Positions 58,947 through 64,000 of a DNA stretch of 64,000 nt are shown here, piece after piece. The stretch covers positions 6,528,501-6,592,500 of the forward strand of contig NZ_CP107942.1 of NCBI RefSeq assembly GCF_036053395.1, read 5' to 3'. This DNA comes from Actinoplanes sp. NBC_00393 (GTDB taxonomy: Bacteria > Actinomycetota > Actinomycetes > Mycobacteriales > Micromonosporaceae). The position numbers were made by a program, and so were the translations under genes. Each line of letters begins with the position of its first letter. Position 1 is the stretch's first letter. The notes beneath the pieces were generated by a model. That model was given only the letters and a program-made list of their open reading frames with translations. It ran no database searches and was not told where the DNA came from.

Positions 58947-60425
58947 GTGACACTTTTAACCTTGCTGCGCATGCTGCGTATGCGATGGGCGCTCGTCGTT
59001 TCCCTGACTATTGCGGGCTTAGCGGTAAGCGGGTCTGTCGTCTATTTTCAAACACCTCTGTATGCGGCCGAGACGCAGCTCTTCGTATCCACGACAGCGG
59101 CCCCCGTCAGCTACGGCGACCTGAGCCAGGGAAGCGCCTTCACTCAGCAACGCGTCCGATCGTATGTGGACATTGTCACCAGCCCGTTGGTGACGCAAAA
59201 GGTGATCCAAGGCCTCCGCTTGCCAGACACGCCGCAATCCTTCGCCAAGCGGGTCGAGGCAACCTCGCCTCTCGACTCGGTGTTGATTGATATCGTCGTG
59301 ACGGACAGTTCACCGGATCGGGCACAAGAGATCGCTCGCGAGATCGCGGCGCACTTCTCCGCCCTGGTCAATCAGATCGAAACGCCAAGGGGCGCGCGAG
59401 TCTCGCCGGTCAAGATCTCTGTCACCAAGCCTGCCGTCGTCTCGCCGGAGCCCGTCTCTCCGCGTGTCGCCGTCACGCTGGCGGCCGGCTTGTTGGGTGG
59501 CCTTCTCCTCGGAACAGCGGCAGCGTTCCTGCGCCATATTCTGGACAAAGCCGTACGAGACAGCGACCACCTCGCCGTGTTGACCTCTGCACCGGTTCTG
59601 ACCACGGTGCCGTTCGAGAGCACCTCAGCGAAGTCGCCGTTGATCGCTGAGGACAGCACGTACTCGGCACGCGCGGAGGCTCTTCGCCGACTCCGCACGA
59701 ACCTGCAATTCGTCAGCGTCGACCAACCCTTCAGAAGCCTGGTGGTGACGAGCGCGCTCCCGGGAGAGGGGAAGTCAACGACGACTTGCAACCTCGCCAT
59801 CATTCTGGCGGAAGCCGGGTACCGCGTACTCATCGTTGATGCGGACCTGCGCCGTCCCACCATCGCCAGATACCTCGACCTGGAGGGCGCGGTCGGACTG
59901 GCGAACGTTCTCGCCGGGCAGGCATCCCTCGATGATGCAATGCAGCCATGGGGACCTACCGGACTTCAGGTGTTGCCAAGTGGCTATATCCCGCCGAATC
60001 CGAGCGAGTTGCTGGCCTCCCGGAACATGTCCGATCTACTCGAGGAGTTGACCAGCGCCTTCGACATGGTGCTCGTCGACACGCCTCCCCTGCTGGCAGT
60101 CACCGACGGCGCGGTCGTCGCAGCCATGTCGGATGGATGCGTCTTGGTCTCCCGCCACGGCAGCACGACCACTACCGAAGCACAGGCCGCCGCCGCAGCG
60201 CTTCGCGCCGCAGGCGCCTCGCTGCACGGCTGCATTCTCAACATGACCCCCCATCGGAGCACCGGGTCCTACGCCTACTACGGCACGGACCGGAACAAGC
60301 CGGCCAAGGAGGCACCGGACTCGCCGTCGGCGCAGCCGCTTGTGCCTCTACAGCCACCGACATCACGCCGCTTCGTTCCCGAGCCGACCGGCGCCGTGAC
60401 GGCCCACGATGGATCCGCTGAATGA
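58947..60425 (+). CDS. Chain-length determinant/tyrosine autokinase (Wzz-BY-kinase fusion)
   Basis: A 492-residue inner-membrane protein for exopolysaccharide export. The Wzz region has two membrane spans (RWALVVSLTIAGLAVSGSVV and VAVTLAAGLLGGLLLGTAAA). The kinase domain has Walker A SALPGEGKSTTTCNLAIILA (about 272), Walker A' RVLIVDADLRRP and Walker B DMVLVDTPPLL. The C-terminal cluster YAYYGTD carries the tyrosines to be phosphorylated. GTG at 58947 follows AAGGATATAC; the fourth codon is TTA (58956-58958), a rare leucine codon in such genomes that may tie expression to bldA tRNA. It is convergent with the phosphatase gene and upstream of the initiating transferase. Confidence 0.9.
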   Translation: MTLLTLLRMLRMRWALVVSLTIAGLAVSGSVVYFQTPLYAAETQLFVSTTAAPVSYGDLSQGSAFTQQRVRSYVDIVTSPLVTQKVIQGLRLPDTPQSFAKRVEATSPLDSVLIDIVVTDSSPDRAQEIAREIAAHFSALVNQIETPRGARVSPVKISVTKPAVVSPEPVSPRVAVTLAAGLLGGLLLGTAAAFLRHILDKAVRDSDHLAVLTSAPVLTTVPFESTSAKSPLIAEDSTYSARAEALRRLRTNLQFVSVDQPFRSLVVTSALPGEGKSTTTCNLAIILAEAGYRVLIVDADLRRPTIARYLDLEGAVGLANVLAGQASLDDAMQPWGPTGLQVLPSGYIPPNPSELLASRNMSDLLEELTSAFDMVLVDTPPLLAVTDGAVVAAMSDGCVLVSRHGSTTTTEAQAAAAALRAAGASLHGCILNMTPHRSTGSYAYYGTDRNKPAKEAPDSPSAQPLVPLQPPTSRRFVPEPTGAVTAHDGSAE

Positions 60426-60432
60426 GGCCGCG

Positions 60433-61089
60433 TCAACTCTGATCCACAGCTCGGAGGATCGCCGCCATACTGCTATGAATCTCCACGGCGCACGTGCGAA
60501 ACTCAGTGATCGGCCGCTGGACGGGGTCGGCAAGGTCGTCCACCCGAGACTGGGTCGGCGGTGCGAGATGCCTCGTCCGATCGACCAGCCTCAGCAACGC
60601 GTGGAAGCTCTCCGGGACGGACGAGCTGACCTTGGATGAGTGGACAGCGGCGTGAGCAGCGAGACGCGCGAACTGATGAAGCGTGAAGGTCCTCCTGACC
60701 ACGGCCGGCCGCAATGAGGCACAGGCGGCACGTTGCGTCCGCTCCGCGGCAAGGATCAGGTCGGCGCTGTCCAGTAGCACGGTGGTGAGGGCACGACTCC
60801 GAAAGTCTTCGCAGTTGATGCCCCACTCGTTCAGGATCTGCCCGGAGTACGCGTGAATCTGGTCGCCAGAGATCGCGGACGTGCCCGCGCTCTCCACGGA
60901 AACGGCCGACGCCGCGTAGCCGAAGACATCCCTCAGCATCCGCCTCGTGATCCGCTCAGCCATCGGGGAGCGGCAGATATTGGCGTGGCAGACCAACAGT
61001 ATTCGAAATGGGCGGGACTCTGACGCCGACGGCGATTCTGCCGAAGAAGGATCCACGAGGCGATCTCCCCTCAGATCTTCCCGCTTCAT
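60433..61089 (-). CDS. Low-molecular-weight protein-tyrosine phosphatase
   Basis: A 218-residue phosphatase, likely to dephosphorylate the tyrosine kinase encoded on the opposite strand. The P-loop RILLVCHANICRSPMAERIT has the C-x5-R-S signature (Cys about 33). The C-terminal half lacks an obvious D-P acid in the usual place but has VDDLADPVQRPI, which probably supplies it. ATG at 61089 is preferred over a frame-open GTG at 61272 because the extra region is poorly conserved; residues 1-25 before the P-loop are extra compared with typical 150-residue enzymes, and the spacing around the middle is expanded. It is convergent with the kinase gene, 7 bp away. Confidence 0.82.
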   Translation of the reverse strand: MKREDLRGDRLVDPSSAESPSASESRPFRILLVCHANICRSPMAERITRRMLRDVFGYAASAVSVESAGTSAISGDQIHAYSGQILNEWGINCEDFRSRALTTVLLDSADLILAAERTQRAACASLRPAVVRRTFTLHQFARLAAHAAVHSSKVSSSVPESFHALLRLVDRTRHLAPPTQSRVDDLADPVQRPITEFRTCAVEIHSSMAAILRAVDQS

Positions 61090-61368
61090 TCCGCTCAACG
61101 AGCGGCGATGCGCATTTATTCGGCGAGCTGAGGTTCGCCCTCCTCCTTCCAACGCGCAGGCAGGACGGAGGTCACGGCCCTTCGACACCCGCACGCAAAG
61201 ATCACGAATCTCTTTCGCGGCCAACCCAGTGATGCCGTCATCCTCAGGAGGGGTCAGCGGAGACAAGCCCACGGGACGGCCCGGATTCGGCTATAACCAA
61301 TAAAGATCGAAATAGCGGTATGAGTTGCGCTGTCATTAGCCATGAACGAGACCCGAGAAAGGCCGACG

Positions 61369-62844
61369 ATGCCGGGAGACGGTATTCGCATTGGGCGTCA
61401 GGTGAACCCCACCGGCCCATGGAATTCAGCGACCGCAGTAGCACCGGCCGTTTCTCCCCGGTACATAGCGGCAACCCCCGAGAGCCTCTCCCCAGATACA
61501 GCCGGAAAACCACTGGCCTCATTCGCACCCTCCTGGGCCCTGACGCTTTCGGTCGACCTATCGTTCTTGAGTTTGGCGATCTTCTGCTTCCCCTCGTTCT
61601 TCCCGGGGCTCAGCGTCACAGCAGCGCTCATCCTGGCGCTCAACGCCGCCGGTGGCCTCTACCGGCCCCGGCTTCACCTGTCGCTCCTGGACGACCTGCC
61701 GCGTCTGGTCGGCCGGCTGCTGATCGCGACTGCTTTGGTCTCGACTATCTTTGCGGTCTGGTACGACGACATCGCGATCGACGGCTTTCTGCGGGCGTCC
61801 GCGGTGCTCATCGTGCTGTGTGTGCTCGGGCGCGCATTGTCTACGTGGACGATCCGCACCATTCGGCGTCGAGGGCTGGCAAGCCATCGAACGATTCTGG
61901 TGGGAGGCGGCCGGCTGGCCGTCGAGCTGGCCCAGGTCCTCGCCCGGCACCCCCAGTACGGCCTTCGCGCGATCGGCTACGTCGATGCCATTGACCGGAC
62001 CACGGTGATGGCAGCGTCCGTGCCTTGCCTGGGCGATCTGAGCGACCTCAGCGGCGCGCTTCGCAGCAACCGGGCAAGCACGCTGATCATCGCCGACCCG
62101 GTCACATCAGACATGTTACTGACCGAGCTTCTGCGCGACGCGCTGAGCGCTACTCGGAACATCTTCATCGTCCCCAGGGTGCACTCATTCCACACTCAGA
62201 CAGGGCTACCCGACCACATCGGCGCGATCCCCGTGATGCGTATCAGGCCGCCCGTGTTGTCCGGCTGGCAGTGCCTTCTGAAGCGGACCATCGACATCGT
62301 CGTGAGCCTGCTGGCAATGGCACTACTTGCGCCGGTCTTCCTGCTTTGCGCGCTCGGCGTCCGGTTTGAGGGCGGCCCCGGGGTGCTCTTCCGTCAGGAA
62401 CGCGTTGGGCGGAACGGAAGGCTGTTCCACATTCTGAAGTTCCGATCGCTGCGCCCTGTCGATGAGCTCGAGTCCGAGACGAGATGGTCAGTGGCACAGG
62501 ACACGCGGATGGGCCGATTCGGCCGCTTTCTGCGAAGGACGTCATTGGACGAGATTCCGCAGCTGTACAACATCCTCCGGGGCGACATGACGCTGGTAGG
62601 CCCGCGACCGGAACGTCCGTTCTTCGTCGAGCGCTTCTCCTCCGAGTATCAGGACTACAGCTGGCGGCACCGGGTCCCGGCCGGTTTGACCGGACTGGCC
62701 CAGGTGAGTGGACTACGCGGCGACACACCGATCGCCGACCGTGCCCGGTTCGACAACTATTACATCGAGAACTGGTCGCTGTGGCTCGATTTCAAAATCG
62801 TCGTTCGCACCCTGCGCGAGGTCGTCTCCGGCGGGGGACATTAG
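61369..62844 (+). CDS. Exopolysaccharide initiating glycosylphosphotransferase (WbaP/CpsE type)
   Basis: A 491-residue membrane enzyme that transfers a sugar-1-phosphate to undecaprenyl phosphate. The N-terminal part has four to five hydrophobic spans (FLSLAIFCFPSFFPGLSVTA; LIATALVSTIFAVWY) and a CoA-binding-like region (TILVGGGRLAVELAQVLARH). The C-terminal catalytic domain (about 300-491) has KRTIDIVVSLLAMALLAPVF, RQERVGRNGRLFHILKFRSL and DEIPQLYNILRGDMTLVGPR. ATG at 61369 follows GAGAAAGG; ATG at 61342 lacks a ribosome site. It is the last intact gene of the exopolysaccharide block. IS debris begins 78 bp later. Confidence 0.9.
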   Translation: MPGDGIRIGRQVNPTGPWNSATAVAPAVSPRYIAATPESLSPDTAGKPLASFAPSWALTLSVDLSFLSLAIFCFPSFFPGLSVTAALILALNAAGGLYRPRLHLSLLDDLPRLVGRLLIATALVSTIFAVWYDDIAIDGFLRASAVLIVLCVLGRALSTWTIRTIRRRGLASHRTILVGGGRLAVELAQVLARHPQYGLRAIGYVDAIDRTTVMAASVPCLGDLSDLSGALRSNRASTLIIADPVTSDMLLTELLRDALSATRNIFIVPRVHSFHTQTGLPDHIGAIPVMRIRPPVLSGWQCLLKRTIDIVVSLLAMALLAPVFLLCALGVRFEGGPGVLFRQERVGRNGRLFHILKFRSLRPVDELESETRWSVAQDTRMGRFGRFLRRTSLDEIPQLYNILRGDMTLVGPRPERPFFVERFSSEYQDYSWRHRVPAGLTGLAQVSGLRGDTPIADRARFDNYYIENWSLWLDFKIVVRTLREVVSGGGH

Positions 62845-62922
62845 ACTAAAAGCTCCTAAGACGATCTGCTGAATCGATGATGATCAGCGTTCCAGGCTGA
62901 AGATCGATCTGGTTCGGTCAGC

Positions 62923-63675
62923 GTGAGCAAGGCATCGGTCGTCGATGACGAGTTGTGGAAGCTGATCGAGCCGGTGCTACCGCCGTGGCCGCAGAAGGCT
63001 TCCGGGCCGCGGCCGGTACCCGATCGGCAGTGTCTGCAGGGCATCTTGTTCGTGCTGCATACCGGCATTGGCTGGGAAGATCTGCCGCAGGAACTCGGCT
63101 TCGGCTCGGGCATGACCTGCTGGCGCCGACTGCACCGCTGGACCGAGGCGGGCGTATTCGACCAAGGTCCACGAGATACTGCTGGCCCGGGTGAACGCGG
63201 CGAACCGGATCGACTGGACACGGGCGGCGATGGACGGCAGTCACATCGACGCGAAAAAGGGGGTTCCGGGACAGGCCCGTCGCCGGTCAAGCGCGGCAAG
63301 CCCGGCTCGAAGCACCACCTGATCTGCGACGGCAATGGCAGCCCGATCTACGTGCTGACCAGCGGCACGAACGTGCCCGACATTAGCCGCGCCGTCGACC
63401 TGCTCGACTGCTACCCACCCATCGCCGGACGCCCCGGGCCGGCCCCGCCGCCGATTCGACGCTCTCCTCGCGGACAAGGGATACGACAGCGACGCCTTCC
63501 GGCGCGCCTGCTGGGAGCGTGGAACTGAGCCGATCATCCCGAAGCGCAAGACCAGCGGAGTCAAAGGCCTGGGCAGGCTGCGCTACGTCGTGGAGCAGAC
63601 CTTCGCTCTGCTCCACCAGTTCCGCCGACTCGCCGTGCGCTGGGAACGCCGCCTCGACATCCATGACGGCGGTCA
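62923..63675 (+). pseudogene. Decayed IS5-family transposase with frameshifts
   Basis: The frame from GTG at 62923 reads DDELWKLIEPVLPPWPQKAS and FVLHTGIGWEDLPQELGFGS, an IS5/IS4-type N-terminus. A one-base excess near 63168 shifts the frame; the conserved text (VNAANRIDWTRAAMDGSHID) continues in another. It returns at an A5G5 run near 63255-63264 (GGSGTGPSPVKRGKPGSKHH). A third shift near 63440 moves GYDSDAFRRACWERGTEP to yet another frame, and GLGRLRYVVEQTFALLHQF follows. Homology breaks off after RRLDIHD near 63665. The gene is inactive. No intact terminal repeat is identifiable on the right. Confidence 0.85.
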
Positions 63676-63689
63676 CCAGGGTGTTCCTG

Positions 63690-64000
63690 GTGACCTTGAG
63701 GCAGCCACGACATTGCCGCCGCTGTTCATCGTTGCCCGCTTGATCAGGCGGTCACGCTGGTCCGAGCCATGCGGGTCGGCCCAGATCTCCACGACCCGAT
63801 TCCGGTCACTCACAGCGGCCGCCGCGGTCGGGCAAGCGACCCGGAATGGCAGCAACGCAACCGGCTGACCAGGTCAGCCTTCCGGATGCGCGCCGAGCAC
63901 GTCGACCGGCTGACCGACACCCTCAACAACCTGCCGGCGAAGATCGGCGCCCGATCCTGGCCGCCTGGAACGCGAAAGAGGACCTGCTCGACCTGCTCGC
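63690..64000 (+). pseudogene. Fragment of a second transposase (possibly ISL3 type)
   Basis: After the IS5-like remnant a new reading frame gives THSGRRGRASDPEWQQRNRL followed by RMRAEHVDRLTDTLNNLPA, and then, after a frame change near 63945, ILAAWNAKEDLLDLL. The pattern D-P-x-W-x-x-R-R-x-L and A-W-x-A-K-E-x-L-x-x-L is typical of the C-terminal part of ISL3-type transposases. The match is short and the window ends here, so the assignment is tentative. Confidence 0.45.

Noticed and set aside
1..64000. tRNA or rRNA genes
   Set aside because: No cloverleaf-like or rRNA-like stretch was recognised by eye; a covariance search (tRNAscan-SE, Infernal) would be decisive.

Overview
The window is about 70% G+C throughout, with many GTG starts, ATGA/GTGA start-stop overlaps and actinobacterial protein families (AfsR/SARP-type regulator, DUF1707, TspO, LacI-controlled sugar loci, bacterial tyrosine kinase). 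This fits a chromosomal segment of a filamentous actinomycete; the mix of families and repeats suggests Micromonosporaceae (Actinoplanes-like). The genus is inference, because no rRNA or tRNA gene is present to anchor it.

Layout. 0-5.2 kb: truncated erythromycin-esterase-like gene divergent from a tandem-MerR regulator, a PRC-barrel protein, then a pectin/uronate group (secreted pectate lyase, KDG kinase, KDPG aldolase with a LacI-type operator). 5.2-6.9 kb: a 42-bp intergenic repeat array split by a complete IS5-family element with a 3-bp target duplication. 6.9-12.6 kb: membrane proteins, DUF1707 protein and a very large AfsR-like regulator. 12.7-13.2 kb: eight palindromic 62-bp repeats. 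13.2-20.1 kb: methyltransferase, quinone-type oxidoreductase, PGRP amidase, TspO, TetR, a 5'-truncated CocE-type hydrolase and a tiny membrane protein. 20.1-28.8 kb: GH13 alpha-glucosidase and a four-gene glycan operon (GT4, GT4, putative alpha/alpha-barrel protein, GH130), a methyltransferase and a Gfo/Idh/MocA oxidoreductase. 28.9-35.1 kb: a compact six-gene minus-strand run (HEAT, soluble MCP hairpin, YchJ, tryptophan 2,3-dioxygenase, kynureninase, amidohydrolase). 35.2-45.3 kb: an alpha-glucan locus (LacI, ABC importer, GH13 glucosidase, multidomain GH87 alpha-1,3-glucanase). 45.3-49.5 kb: a membrane protein, SulP-carbonic anhydrase fusion, a second array of the 62-bp palindrome, SDR epimerase. 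49.7-56 kb: a three-gene operon resembling a rewired N-acetylglutaminylglutamine-amide 'trio'. 56-62.9 kb: start of an exopolysaccharide locus. 62.9-64 kb: decayed insertion-sequence debris.

How genes work together. Polymers are cut outside the cell (pectate lyase, GH87), imported (ABC system) and finished inside (GH13, kinase/aldolase). The trio operon (GCS2/ATP-grasp fusion, AsnO-like amidotransferase, S9 peptidase) probably makes and recycles a small amidated peptide. The GT4/GT4/GH130 operon probably makes and turns over a small mannose-type glycan. The exopolysaccharide block has initiator transferase, chain-length/tyrosine kinase, cognate phosphatase and DUF4012 protein, but no polymerase or flippase before IS debris begins.

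The most unusual genome-level signal is a set of intergenic tandem arrays (units of 42, 53, 62 and 35 bp) that abut, and in three cases copy, the stop-codon end of a neighbouring gene. The 62-bp unit is a symmetric 51-nt double-stem palindrome and recurs 35 kb away in the opposite orientation.
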